A stretch of DNA of 6,004 nt from contig JALRBF010000191.1 in NCBI GenBank assembly GCA_023262365.1, forward strand, positions 1 through 6,004, written 5' to 3'. Position numbers and translations under genes: made by a program. Of the stretch, positions 1 through 5,175 are shown one piece after another (positions within the stretch are counted from its first letter, which is position 1; every line of letters starts with the position of its first letter). The stretch comes from Burkholderiaceae bacterium. GTDB lineage: Bacteria; Pseudomonadota; Gammaproteobacteria; Burkholderiales; Burkholderiaceae_C. The notes beneath the pieces were generated by a model. That model was not told where the DNA came from. It saw only the letters and a program-made list of their open reading frames with translations, and did no database searches.

Positions 1-353
1 GTATGCAGCGCCTCCAGCATATCGTCTCGGGTGGTGCCCAAGGTTTCGGCGGCGCTGTAAAGGTACAGGGCATGGCCGCCTTCGTCTTGCACTTTGGCCA
101 GCAAGATGGCCTTACGCTTGAGAGACGGCGCGCGCGAGACCCAGTTGCCCTCGGGTTGCATACCCACCACTTCAGAGTGGGCGTGTTGCGAAATTTGTCG
201 CACCAGCGTTTTGCGGTAGGCCTCGGGCATCCAGTCTTGCGGCTCAATGTAGCCTAGGCTATCAATCACGTGGTCAAAGCGTTGTTGCGCCTGCGCATTG
301 GCGGCGGGTTGGCCCGCTTCGATGGGCGCGGTATCCATGGCTTGGGTGTACAT
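1..353 (-). CDS. paaA: Phenylacetyl-CoA epoxidase subunit A (5' part, runs off left edge)
   Basis: This is the catalytic diiron subunit of the PaaABCE epoxidase, which converts phenylacetyl-CoA to its ring-1,2-epoxide in aerobic phenylacetate breakdown in the cytoplasm. The first 117 codons are present; the family is usually somewhat over 300 residues, so about two thirds lies outside the window. The stretch [15 protein letters not shown] (residues 36-50) and the block around GNWVSRAP match E. coli PaaA as I remember it. Metal ligands are visible: E61 in HAHSE, and the E91-x-x-H94 motif in KVQDEGGH, equivalent to E42, E72 and H75 of E. coli. The ATG at 353 is preceded by a strong purine-rich ribosome site (AGGAGAGGAG, about 362-371). 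The N-terminus is about 19 residues longer than in E. coli, with Ala/Gln-rich sequence before the conserved part. paaB and the rest of the operon would be expected to the left (inference). Confidence 0.95.
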   Translation of the reverse strand, partial: MYTQAMDTAPIEAGQPAANAQAQQRFDHVIDSLGYIEPQDWMPEAYRKTLVRQISQHAHSEVVGMQPEGNWVSRAPSLKRKAILLAKVQDEGGHALYLYSAAETLGTTRDDMLEALH

Positions 354-392
354 GCCTGTCTCCTCTCCTGTGAAATGCAGCGGCACAGCTCG

Positions 393-398
393 AGTATA
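393..398 (-). promoter_or_regulatory. Candidate -10 element of the paaA promoter
   Basis: Read on the minus strand, TATACT lies 39 bases before the paaA start codon. This leaves room for a start of transcription near 386 and a leader of about 33 bases carrying the ribosome site. A 17-base spacer puts the -35 position at 416-421 (GACCAA), a poor match to TTGACA that falls inside the palindrome at 408-423. A weak -35 covered by an operator is what a repressed, inducible promoter would look like. The assignment is by pattern only. Confidence 0.45.
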
Positions 399-407
399 CA
401 CACAAAC

Positions 408-423
408 CCGACCGATTGGTCGG
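408..423. promoter_or_regulatory. Palindromic operator candidate (TetR/PaaR-like) in front of paaA
   Basis: CCGACC-GATT-GGTCGG is a perfect 6+6 inverted repeat with a 4-base centre, between rlmJ and paaA. TetR-family regulators (PaaR) control paa genes in many betaproteobacteria and bind CCGACC/GGTCGG-type palindromes as far as I recall, so this is a good operator candidate. It overlaps the -35 position of the proposed paaA promoter, consistent with repression relieved by phenylacetyl-CoA. In RNA it could also fold as a hairpin 8 bases after the rlmJ stop. The following GTTTGTG is too poor in T to make a convincing terminator. Confidence 0.5.
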
Positions 424-430
424 TTAATTT

Positions 431-1288
431 TTAAACGGTTTTCGGGGAATTGGTGACCACGTCCCAGCGGGCGTGGCGGTCTTGGCCCAGCGCCTGGTGC
501 AGGCGGGGTAGTGCCTGACGCAATTGGCCGGCCAGGCCATGCGGTGGGTTAAGCACCCATACCCAGCTGCCAGCCAGGCCGCCGCCGGGGGCGTGGTCCG
601 TGCCGCCACGGGTTTGCAGCATGGCCTGCAGCCAGGGGCGCTGGGCGCGTTTGGCCATGGCCTGCAATTGACGCGGCAAGCGATGCGCCTCGGCCCGGGC
701 CACCAAGGGTACCCACACCACGGCCACCGCGGTGGCTTGGCGTTGCAGCGCGTCGCCCACCCATTCCGCGGCGGCCGCGTAGTCGGATTTGACTTCGTAG
801 CTGGGGTCAACCAGCGCCACCCCGCGCTTGCCGGGCGCTGGCCACAGGCTGCGCGCCGAGGCAAAGCCATTGCTGCGGTAAACCCGTGGGCTCAGCGGTG
901 TGGTCTGCGTTGCCGCCCAGCGCTGCAGCGCGCTGCCGTCGCTGGGATGGGTCTCAAACAAATGCAGCGTGTCCACGGGCCGCAGCAGGGCCAGCGACAA
1001 CGCCGGCGAGCCCGGGTACTGGCCGCTGCCAGGCTTGGCCAGCTGACTCACCGTGTGCAGGTAGTCTTGAACCAGGGCGGGCCAGTCGGTTTGGGCGTGC
1101 AGCCGCAAAATGCCGCCGCTGGCCTCGCCCTCGGCGCTGGGGCGGTACATCGCGGCGCCGGCGTGGCTGTCGATCACGCTCAAGCCGCCGGGCTTACGGG
1201 TGGCATGGCGCAGCACCGCCAGCCAGACCATGTGTTTGAGCACATCGGCGTGGTTGCCGGCGTGAAAAAGGTGGCGGTAGCTGTGCAT
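431..1288 (-). CDS. rlmJ: 23S rRNA (adenine2030-N6)-methyltransferase RlmJ
   Basis: RlmJ uses S-adenosylmethionine to methylate N6 of A2030 in 23S rRNA (E. coli numbering). The 285-residue product is close to the usual length of about 280. The N-terminus [19 protein letters not shown] is the family hallmark and fixes the ATG at 1288. Other family blocks are [10 protein letters not shown] (39-48, SAM-binding loop), GQYPGSP (89-95), ETHPSD (112-117), the NGF at 140-142 and [11 protein letters not shown] (160-170). The last is the catalytic (D/N)PP(Y/F) motif, here with serine at the third position (DPSY); E. coli has DPPY. No clear Shine-Dalgarno sequence precedes the start. The gene lies divergent to rplM and upstream of paaA on the same strand. 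The proteins are unrelated in pathway, so this is probably simple adjacency. Confidence 0.95.
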   Translation of the reverse strand: MHSYRHLFHAGNHADVLKHMVWLAVLRHATRKPGGLSVIDSHAGAAMYRPSAEGEASGGILRLHAQTDWPALVQDYLHTVSQLAKPGSGQYPGSPALSLALLRPVDTLHLFETHPSDGSALQRWAATQTTPLSPRVYRSNGFASARSLWPAPGKRGVALVDPSYEVKSDYAAAAEWVGDALQRQATAVAVVWVPLVARAEAHRLPRQLQAMAKRAQRPWLQAMLQTRGGTDHAPGGGLAGSWVWVLNPPHGLAGQLRQALPRLHQALGQDRHARWDVVTNSPKTV

Positions 1289-1310
1289 GGGGTAGGGATG
1301 GTAACCGGTC

Positions 1311-1340
1311 TTGGCTGACCTACCCGAACCGGGTTACAAT
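1311..1340 (+). promoter_or_regulatory. Candidate sigma70 promoter of rplM-rpsI
   Basis: TTGGCT (1311-1316), an 18-base spacer and TACAAT (1335-1340) form a plausible sigma70-type promoter. Transcription would begin around 1346-1348, exactly at the first hairpin of the leader. The spacer contains a perfect palindrome, ACCCG-AAC-CGGGT (1322-1334), which touches the -10 element and may be an operator or coincidence. No better promoter is visible before rplM. Confidence 0.55.
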
Positions 1341-1346
1341 GGCGGG

Positions 1347-1379
1347 CTACCCTTAAAACGTTTTGGTTGCCAAGGGTAG
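1347..1379 (+). promoter_or_regulatory. 5'-terminal hairpin of the rplM leader, palindromic loop
   Basis: CTACCCTT (1347-1354) pairs perfectly with AAGGGTAG (1372-1379), giving 8 base pairs around a 17-base loop. The loop begins with the self-complementary AAAACGTTTT (1355-1364). An alternative small stem TTGG/CCAA (1363-1366 with 1370-1373) competes with the top of this hairpin. Its position right at the predicted transcript end fits a 5' stabilising or regulatory stem. The loop can also pair with 1562-1570, just inside rplM. Confidence 0.55.
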
Positions 1380-1382
1380 TTT

Positions 1383-1404
1383 GCTTGAGGCAATGGCATC
1401 AAGC
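1383..1404 (+). promoter_or_regulatory. Second hairpin of the rplM leader
   Basis: GCTTGA (1383-1388) pairs with TCAAGC (1399-1404). After one G/A mismatch, GC (1390-1391) pairs with GC (1396-1397) around the 4-base loop AATG. It lies three bases after the first hairpin, so the two could stack. Confidence 0.45.
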
Positions 1405-1430
1405 GCAGGGGAAAAGCACAAACGGCACAA

Positions 1431-1562
1431 ATGGCACACACAGCCGCCCAGCCCCCCATGCGCGTGACCGCCCCCGGCGAAGGTCGCACCAGAGGTCCGC
1501 AACAGATGGATGCCTGGAGCAAGGCCGAAAGGCAACCATCAAACCACAAGGAAACATCATGA
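1431..1562 (+). CDS. Possible 43-codon leader ORF overlapping the rplM start
   Basis: An ATG at 1431 opens a 43-codon frame ending in TGA at 1560-1562, so it overlaps the rplM start as ATGA, the classic arrangement for translational coupling. The predicted peptide begins [12 protein letters not shown], is rich in Pro, Arg, Gln and Ala, and matches nothing I know. No well-spaced Shine-Dalgarno sequence precedes it; AGGGGA (1407-1412) is about 18 bases away. It would be translated through the hairpins at 1464 and 1505, and a ribosome doing so would unfold them. GC-rich DNA often holds such frames by chance, so this is a low-confidence call made for the overlap. Confidence 0.2.
   Translation: MAHTAAQPPMRVTAPGEGRTRGPQQMDAWSKAERQPSNHKETS
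1464..1487 (+). promoter_or_regulatory. Third hairpin of the rplM leader
   Basis: GTGACC (1464-1469) pairs with GGTCGC (1482-1487), including one G-U pair. A possible inner stem GCC/GGC lies at 1470-1472 with 1476-1478. A second GGTC at 1494-1497 offers an alternative partner for GACC. This is weaker evidence than the hairpins at 1347 and 1505. Confidence 0.3.
1505..1540 (+). promoter_or_regulatory. Hairpin just before the rplM ribosome site
   Basis: GATGG (1505-1509) pairs with CCATC (1536-1540). After an A/A mismatch, TGCC (1511-1514) pairs with GGCA (1531-1534), making a 9-pair stem with one mismatch. Two shorter stems compete inside it: GCCT/AGGC (1512-1515 with 1522-1525) and GCC-GAAA-GGC (1524-1533), a GNRA-type tetraloop. 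The stem ends 8 bases before the AAGGAA ribosome site, so its folding could affect ribosome loading on rplM. It is a natural candidate for a ligand-responsive L13 site (inference). Confidence 0.5.
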
Positions 1563-1987
1563 AAACGTTTAGCGCCAAACCCGCTGACGTGACGCATGGG
1601 TGGTTTGTGATTGACGCCACCGACAAGGTGCTCGGACGGGTTGCCAGCGAAGCAGCCCGCCGTTTGCGCGGCAAGCACAAGGCCATTTACACGCCTCACG
1701 TTGACACCGGAGACTACATCGTCGTCGTCAATGCCGACAAGCTGCGCATCACCGGCAACAAAGCCAACGACAAAATTTATTACCGCCACACCGGGTACCC
1801 GGGGGGCATTTATGGCACCAGTTTTCGTGACATGCAGGCCAAGCATCCGGGTCGTGCGCTCGAAAAAGCCGTCAAAGGCATGCTGCCCAAAGGGCCGCTG
1901 GGCTACGCCATGATCAAAAAGCTCAAGGTGTATGCCGGCGCGGAGCATCCGCACGCCGCGCAGCTGCCCCAAGCGCTCGACATTTAA
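1559..1987 (+). CDS. rplM: Large ribosomal subunit protein L13 (uL13)
   Basis: L13 is an early-assembling protein that binds 23S rRNA in the 50S subunit. The product is 142 residues, the exact usual length, and begins [19 protein letters not shown]. Other family blocks are [16 protein letters not shown], the RITGNK segment, [10 protein letters not shown] (80s), the MLPKGPLG loop and the C-terminal [13 protein letters not shown]. The frame stays open upstream to 1367, but the family start and the ribosome site AAGGAA (1548-1553) select the ATG at 1559. rpsI follows after 11 bases in the standard rplM-rpsI operon. Codons 2-4 (AAA ACG TTT) are complementary to the loop of the first leader hairpin. 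Autoregulation by L13 is known in E. coli and likely but unproven here. Confidence 0.98.
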   Translation: MKTFSAKPADVTHGWFVIDATDKVLGRVASEAARRLRGKHKAIYTPHVDTGDYIVVVNADKLRITGNKANDKIYYRHTGYPGGIYGTSFRDMQAKHPGRALEKAVKGMLPKGPLGYAMIKKLKVYAGAEHPHAAQLPQALDI

Positions 1988-1998
1988 GGAGCCATCGC

Positions 1999-2391
1999 AT
2001 GATAGGCAATTGGAACCACGGCACCGGCCGCCGCAAGTCAAGCGTGGCGCGCGTGTTGCTAAAAAAAGGCAGCGGCAAAATCACCGTCAACGGTAAGGCA
2101 ATTGACGATTTTTTTGGTCGCCAAACCTCCATCATGATCGCGCGCCAGCCCTTGGTGCTGACCGAAATGGCCGACGCGTTTGACGTGCAGGTCAACGTGC
2201 GCGGTGGTGGCGAATCGGGCCAAGCCGGCGCGGTACGCCACGGCATCACCCGCGCGCTGATTGACTACAACGCCGACCTCAAGCCAGCGTTGTCTCAGGC
2301 GGGTTACGTCACGCGCGACGCGCGTGAGGTGGAGCGTAAAAAGGTTGGTCTGCGTTCGGCACGCCGCCGCAAGCAGTTCAGCAAACGCTAA
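1999..2391 (+). CDS. rpsI: Small ribosomal subunit protein S9 (uS9)
   Basis: S9 sits in the head of the 30S subunit, and its C-terminal tail reaches the P-site tRNA. The 130-residue product has the full family length. Recognisable blocks are [12 protein letters not shown] (8-19), KITVNGK (27-33), [18 protein letters not shown], the [28 protein letters not shown] C-terminus, and the final SKR whose arginine contacts tRNA. The ribosome site TAAGGAG overlaps the rplM stop (TAA at 1985-1987), so the two genes are probably translationally linked. This also keeps L13 and S9 synthesis balanced. Nothing is unusual in the protein. Confidence 0.98.
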   Translation: MIGNWNHGTGRRKSSVARVLLKKGSGKITVNGKAIDDFFGRQTSIMIARQPLVLTEMADAFDVQVNVRGGGESGQAGAVRHGITRALIDYNADLKPALSQAGYVTRDAREVERKKVGLRSARRRKQFSKR

Positions 2392-2405
2392 GCCGTTTAG
2401 GGCTT

Positions 2406-2425
2406 GGGCCACCGTCGGGTGGCCC
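2406..2425 (+). terminator. GC-rich hairpin after rpsI (terminator or processing site without T-tract)
   Basis: GGGCCACC (2406-2413) and GGTGGCCC (2418-2425) form a perfect 8-pair stem with loop GTCG, 14 bases after the rpsI stop. No run of T follows, so complete intrinsic termination is unlikely. It may cause partial read-through, protect the 3' end of the ribosomal protein mRNA, or act in antisense as well. It ends only 13 bases before the next start codon, which has no Shine-Dalgarno sequence. Confidence 0.5.
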
Positions 2426-2438
2426 GGCTCGCCGCACC

Positions 2439-3155
2439 ATGCGTTGGCGACGATTCAAGCGTCAATTGGGTATTGGCACGCCACGTGTGGACGTGGCCCC
2501 CGCCTTGGCTTGGCCCTTGCGCTGGGCGTTGGCGCTGGGTGTGCTGGCCATGGCTGGCGCCATGGCGTGGTGGGCGTTTCAGCAGGGCAAAGCAATTGCG
2601 GGTTTGGAGATGAATCTCCAAGCCGAGGTGGCTCGTCTGCGAGAGCTATCGGTGGCACAGGCGCAAGCGTTGGAGCAGGCCAAAACCGAAATCAGTACCG
2701 CCAAAAGCCAGGCTGTGGCCTTTGCCGCCGAGCAAGACCACTTGGTGGCGCAAATTCGTCGGCTAGAGACCGAAAACCAGGAGTTGCGGGCCGATTTGGA
2801 CTTTTTCGAACGGCTGATTCCCACCTCGGGCCGCAGCGGTGGGGTGCAGGTGCGCTCGGTGTTTGCCGAGCGACTGGGGCAGGCCCAGTTGCGGTGGCAG
2901 GTGCTGCTGATGCAAACCGCGCGTAACCCGTCGGCGGCGTCGGGCGAGTTGGAGGTGGTGCTGGTAGGAAAAAAAGCCGGCAAACCATGGAGCATGCCGG
3001 CTGCGGTTGAGCGTCGCCCCTTCAGTCTGGTGCAATACGTACGACTAGAAGGTTTGGTGGCCGTGCCCGCGCAGGTTACGGTACAGTCGGTGGTGGTGAA
3101 GCTCTGGCAGGGCAAGTCGTTGCGTGGCACCCAGACCTTCGTTTTTGAGTCATAA
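2439..3155 (+). CDS. Membrane-anchored coiled-coil protein, DUF6776-like
   Basis: The molecular function is unknown. The 238-residue product starts with a basic stretch (MRWRRFKRQ). One membrane segment follows at about residues 25-47 (WPLRWALALGVLAMAGAMAWW), then a long heptad-like region at about 51-125 rich in Ala, Glu and Gln with LETENQELRADLDFFERL at its end, then a soluble beta-rich domain to the C-terminus. This predicts a single-pass inner membrane protein with the coiled coil and C-domain in the periplasm (inference from the positive-inside rule). Its N-terminus and FFERLIP segment match a family I remember beside bactofilin genes in Burkholderiales, annotated DUF6776. The start has no ribosome site, but MRWR is the family's N-terminus. 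Nine bases separate it from the bactofilin gene, so the two are cotranscribed and may act together in cell-envelope organisation (inference). Confidence 0.85.
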   Translation: MRWRRFKRQLGIGTPRVDVAPALAWPLRWALALGVLAMAGAMAWWAFQQGKAIAGLEMNLQAEVARLRELSVAQAQALEQAKTEISTAKSQAVAFAAEQDHLVAQIRRLETENQELRADLDFFERLIPTSGRSGGVQVRSVFAERLGQAQLRWQVLLMQTARNPSAASGELEVVLVGKKAGKPWSMPAAVERRPFSLVQYVRLEGLVAVPAQVTVQSVVVKLWQGKSLRGTQTFVFES

Positions 3156-3164
3156 AGGGTTGCA

Positions 3165-3554
3165 ATGAGCAAGGGTAAAACCCCATTAATTAAAAGTTTG
3201 GTGGCCAGTGGCACCCGCGTTCAGGGGGCAATGTACTTTGACGAAGGGCTGCGAGTGGACGGCGAGGTCAAGGGCAATGTGATTGCCAACGAGGGCAAGC
3301 CCAGCGTGTTGGTGGTGGGCGACAACGCCCGAGTGGAGGGCGAAGTCTCGGCCGATCACGTGATCATCAACGGCGAGGTGGTCGGCCCCGTTACCGCCAA
3401 CACCATGCTCGAGCTGCAAGCCAAAGCCAAAATCGAGGGCGACGTGTACTACCGCGCCATTGAATTGCATTTAGGTGCCATGGTGGCCGGCCAGCTGCGC
3501 CCCATGCCCAAGGCCGAAGAAAAACCTGCGCTCAAGCTGGCCTCTGGTGGTTAA
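3165..3554 (+). CDS. Bactofilin (polymer-forming cytoskeletal protein)
   Basis: Bactofilins self-assemble without nucleotide into filaments through a right-handed beta-helix and scaffold cell-shape or cell-wall enzymes at the membrane. The product has 129 residues. A short N-terminal tail (about 1-13, [12 protein letters not shown]) precedes the repetitive beta-helix core at about 14-110, with turns such as [40 protein letters not shown] and [14 protein letters not shown]. The Gly-Glu-Val and Gly-Asp-Val steps are typical of the domain. A charged Pro/Ala/Lys tail follows at 111-129. The start ATG at 3165 has AAAGGG (3154-3159) as ribosome site, overlapping the end of the upstream gene. Pairing with a membrane coiled-coil gene suggests membrane anchoring of the filament through that partner (inference). 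Confidence 0.93.
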   Translation: MSKGKTPLIKSLVASGTRVQGAMYFDEGLRVDGEVKGNVIANEGKPSVLVVGDNARVEGEVSADHVIINGEVVGPVTANTMLELQAKAKIEGDVYYRAIELHLGAMVAGQLRPMPKAEEKPALKLASGG

Positions 3555-3571
3555 GCAAGCGGCCACGGCCA

Positions 3572-3587
3572 AAATGCTGTAGCATTT
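3572..3587. repeat. 16-base palindrome upstream of erpA
   Basis: AAATGCT-GT-AGCATTT is a perfect inverted repeat with 7-base arms, 27 bases before the erpA start and 17 bases after the bactofilin stop. As RNA it would give a short hairpin without a T-tract, so it is not a convincing terminator. As DNA it could be a dimer-binding operator, with TAGCAT (3580-3585) as a possible weak -10 of an erpA promoter. It does not look like the IscR sites I know. Confidence 0.35.
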
Positions 3588-3613
3588 CACTCAGGTATCA
3601 ACAGGAGTGTGCC

Positions 3614-3982
3614 ATGAGCGCCGACATTGCCCAAGACAGCCCCGCCATTGACGACGCCCCGTTGGTGTTCACCGACTCGGCGGCCATTAAGGTGGCGGAC
3701 TTGATTGCCGAAGAGGGCAACCCCGACCTGAAGCTGCGGGTGTTTGTGCAAGGCGGCGGGTGTTCGGGCTTTCAGTACGGATTCACGTTTGACGAAATCG
3801 TGAACGATGACGACACCGTGATGGAGAAAAACGGGGTGTCGCTGCTCATCGACGCCATGAGCTACCAGTACCTCGTAGGCGCCGAAATTGATTACAAAGA
3901 AGACTTACAGGGCGCCCAGTTTGTGATTAAAAACCCCAACGCCACCACCACTTGCGGCTGCGGCTCAAGCTTTGGCGTTTAG
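3614..3982 (+). CDS. erpA: Iron-sulfur cluster insertion protein ErpA (A-type carrier)
   Basis: ErpA is a cytoplasmic A-type carrier that delivers [Fe-S] clusters to target enzymes, including those of isoprenoid synthesis and respiration. The 122-residue product has the HesB/IscA fold. The three cluster-binding cysteines are in place: C50 in GGGCSGF, and C114 and C116 in the C-terminal CGCGSSF. An acidic leader (about 1-17) precedes the conserved [16 protein letters not shown]. The GxxCGCGSSF-type end with [11 protein letters not shown] separates it from IscA and SufA in favour of ErpA. AGGAG (3603-3607) is a good ribosome site for the ATG at 3614. Its stop overlaps the stop of anmK on the other strand by 4 bases, leaving no room for a separate terminator between these convergent genes. 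Confidence 0.95.
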   Translation: MSADIAQDSPAIDDAPLVFTDSAAIKVADLIAEEGNPDLKLRVFVQGGGCSGFQYGFTFDEIVNDDDTVMEKNGVSLLIDAMSYQYLVGAEIDYKEDLQGAQFVIKNPNATTTCGCGSSFGV

Positions 3983-5109
3983 CGCGGCGCGGGGTAGCGT
4001 GCGCCCAGCACGCGGAGGCCTTTGGCGCCCGTAACTTCGGGTTGATTACCCGGCAGACCCAATACATGGCGATGCGCCAGCCAGGCAAAGGCTGCCGCTT
4101 CGACCGCGGTGGGCGCCAGCCCATGCGCGTGTGAGGTGTGCACATTGTGACCGGGTAAGGCCTGCGCCAGCGCCGCGAGCAAGGCGTGGTTGAGTGCCCC
4201 CCCACCACAGACCACCACCGGCGTGCCGGGCATGGCTTGGCGTGTAATGGCCTGCGCCACGCTGCGCGCCGTGAGCGCAAGTAAGGTGGCTTGCACATCA
4301 ACCGCTGACGGAGACTCGGCCAAGGCCGCCAGATGCTGCTGCAACCATGGCAGGTTGAAGTGGTCACGGCCGGTGCTTTTGGGGCCCTGCTGGGCAAAAA
4401 ACGGGTCGGCCAGTAAGCGCGCCAACAAGTCATGCTGCAATTGGCCGCTGGCGGCCCATTGGCCATTGGCGTCGTACGCTTGGCCGCGGTGTCGCTGGCA
4501 CCAGGCGTCCATGAGGGTGTTGCCTGGGCCGGTGTCAAAGCCGCTTACCGAGCCGTTGGCGCGCAGCACGCTAAGGTTAGCAAAGCCCCCCACGTTGAGC
4601 ACCAGCAGCGCCTGGTTGGTTGCCCCAAACGCCAGCCGGTGAAAGGGCGGCACCAGCGGCGCACCTTGGCCGCCGGCGGCGATGTCGGCGGCGCGCCAGT
4701 CGGCAATCACGTCAATGCCGGTGAGCTCGGCCAAACGCGCCGGCTGCAGCACCTGCCACGTGTAGCCCACCCCGTCGTGTAGGCCGGGCTGGTGGCGCAC
4801 GGTTTGCCCATGCGCGCCAATGGCGGCGACTTGGGCGGGCGTGGTGTGGGTGCGCTGCAACAGTTGGTGCACCGCCTGCGCCAGGCATTCGGCCAAGGCG
4901 TTGCCGGCCAGTGCCGCGCGGTGCAATTCGTTCTCGCCCGGTTGGTTCAGCGCATCCAGGGCGTGGCGCAGCGCGGGCGCAAACGGTTGGTGCAGGTGGG
5001 CCAGGCATTGCAGCTGTGCGTGGCCGCACGACAGCAGCACGGCGTCTACCCCGTCGAGCGAGGTGCCGGACATCAAACCCAAGGTGAGTGTGGAGGTGGT
5101 GGATGGCAT
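3979..5109 (-). CDS. anmK: Anhydro-N-acetylmuramic acid kinase
   Basis: AnmK opens the 1,6-anhydro ring and phosphorylates anhydro-MurNAc released from peptidoglycan, giving MurNAc-6-phosphate for cell-wall recycling in the cytoplasm. The product from the ATG at 5109 has 376 residues, against about 370 for the family. Motifs in order are [16 protein letters not shown] (11-26, nucleotide phosphate loop), [10 protein letters not shown] (97-106, sugar site), [19 protein letters not shown] (136-154), [10 protein letters not shown] (171-180), [13 protein letters not shown] (191-203, with D192 at the position of the catalytic aspartate), KSTGRDHFN (244-252), VVCGGGALN (299-307) and the ending [10 protein letters not shown] (336-345). 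The frame remains open far upstream, across tyrS, but MSGTSLDG must lie near the N-terminus, so 5109 is chosen. No clear ribosome site precedes it. The gene overlaps erpA at 3979-3982 and is divergent from tyrS. Confidence 0.95.
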   Translation of the reverse strand: MPSTTSTLTLGLMSGTSLDGVDAVLLSCGHAQLQCLAHLHQPFAPALRHALDALNQPGENELHRAALAGNALAECLAQAVHQLLQRTHTTPAQVAAIGAHGQTVRHQPGLHDGVGYTWQVLQPARLAELTGIDVIADWRAADIAAGGQGAPLVPPFHRLAFGATNQALLVLNVGGFANLSVLRANGSVSGFDTGPGNTLMDAWCQRHRGQAYDANGQWAASGQLQHDLLARLLADPFFAQQGPKSTGRDHFNLPWLQQHLAALAESPSAVDVQATLLALTARSVAQAITRQAMPGTPVVVCGGGALNHALLAALAQALPGHNVHTSHAHGLAPTAVEAAAFAWLAHRHVLGLPGNQPEVTGAKGLRVLGARYPAPR

Positions 5110-5152
5110 GAGGGCAAGGGTGGTCGTGCCCCCGACCACTACAATGAACCAA

Positions 5153-5160
5153 AGTATACA
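5153..5160. promoter_or_regulatory. Shared -10-like element between anmK and tyrS
   Basis: The 66 bases between the divergent starts hold AGTATACA. It reads as TATACA on the plus strand (5155-5160) and TATACT on the minus strand (5158-5153), so one site could serve both genes. On the plus strand transcription would begin near 5167, leaving a tyrS leader of only about 9 bases with no ribosome site, that is, a nearly leaderless mRNA. On the minus strand the anmK leader would be about 37 bases. No good -35 is seen on either strand. TACAAT (5140-5145) is an alternative plus-strand -10. Confidence 0.35.
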
Positions 5161-5175
5161 AGTCACCCTTACCCC

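Larger units (their letters stand above)
1347..1558 (+). promoter_or_regulatory. Structured 5' leader of the rplM-rpsI mRNA
   Basis: About 212 bases separate the likely transcription start from the rplM start codon. This is long for a ribosomal protein operon and is filled with inverted repeats at 1347-1379, 1383-1404, 1464-1487 and 1505-1540. In E. coli, L13 represses translation of its own rplM-rpsI mRNA through the leader, so an equivalent control element here is reasonable. Whether it resembles the E. coli element I cannot tell. The segment 1405-1445 is A/C-rich, appears unpaired, and contains a degenerate 9-base tandem repeat (GCACAAACG, GCACAAATG, GCACACACA; 1416-1442). The ribosome site AAGGAA (1548-1553) sits 8 bases after the last hairpin. 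Confidence 0.6.

Noticed and set aside
408..430. Intrinsic terminator for rlmJ
   Set aside because: The hairpin is real, but on the rlmJ strand it is followed by GTTTGTG, not a T-run, and its position fits an operator of paaA better.
524..1318. 264-codon open frame on the plus strand opposite rlmJ
   Set aside because: It is antisense to a clear RlmJ, its Gly/Ala/His/Gln-rich product matches no family I know, and long antisense frames are common in GC-rich DNA.
1416..1442. Tandem repeat or CRISPR-like array in the rplM leader
   Set aside because: Three degenerate 9-base units (GCACAAACG and relatives) with no spacers are only low-complexity A/C-rich sequence.
1367..1558. N-terminal extension of rplM to 1367
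   Set aside because: L13 is 142 residues from the ATG at 1559, with a ribosome site there; the extra sequence is unlike L13 and covers leader hairpins.
1334..2041. 235-codon minus-strand frame opposite the leader and rplM
   Set aside because: It is a shadow of rplM in the antisense direction, with no ribosome site and no recognisable domain.
2261..2926. 221-codon plus-strand frame overlapping rpsI and the DUF6776 gene
   Set aside because: It is out of frame with both real genes and its Gly/Arg/Ala-rich product is typical of a wrong frame.
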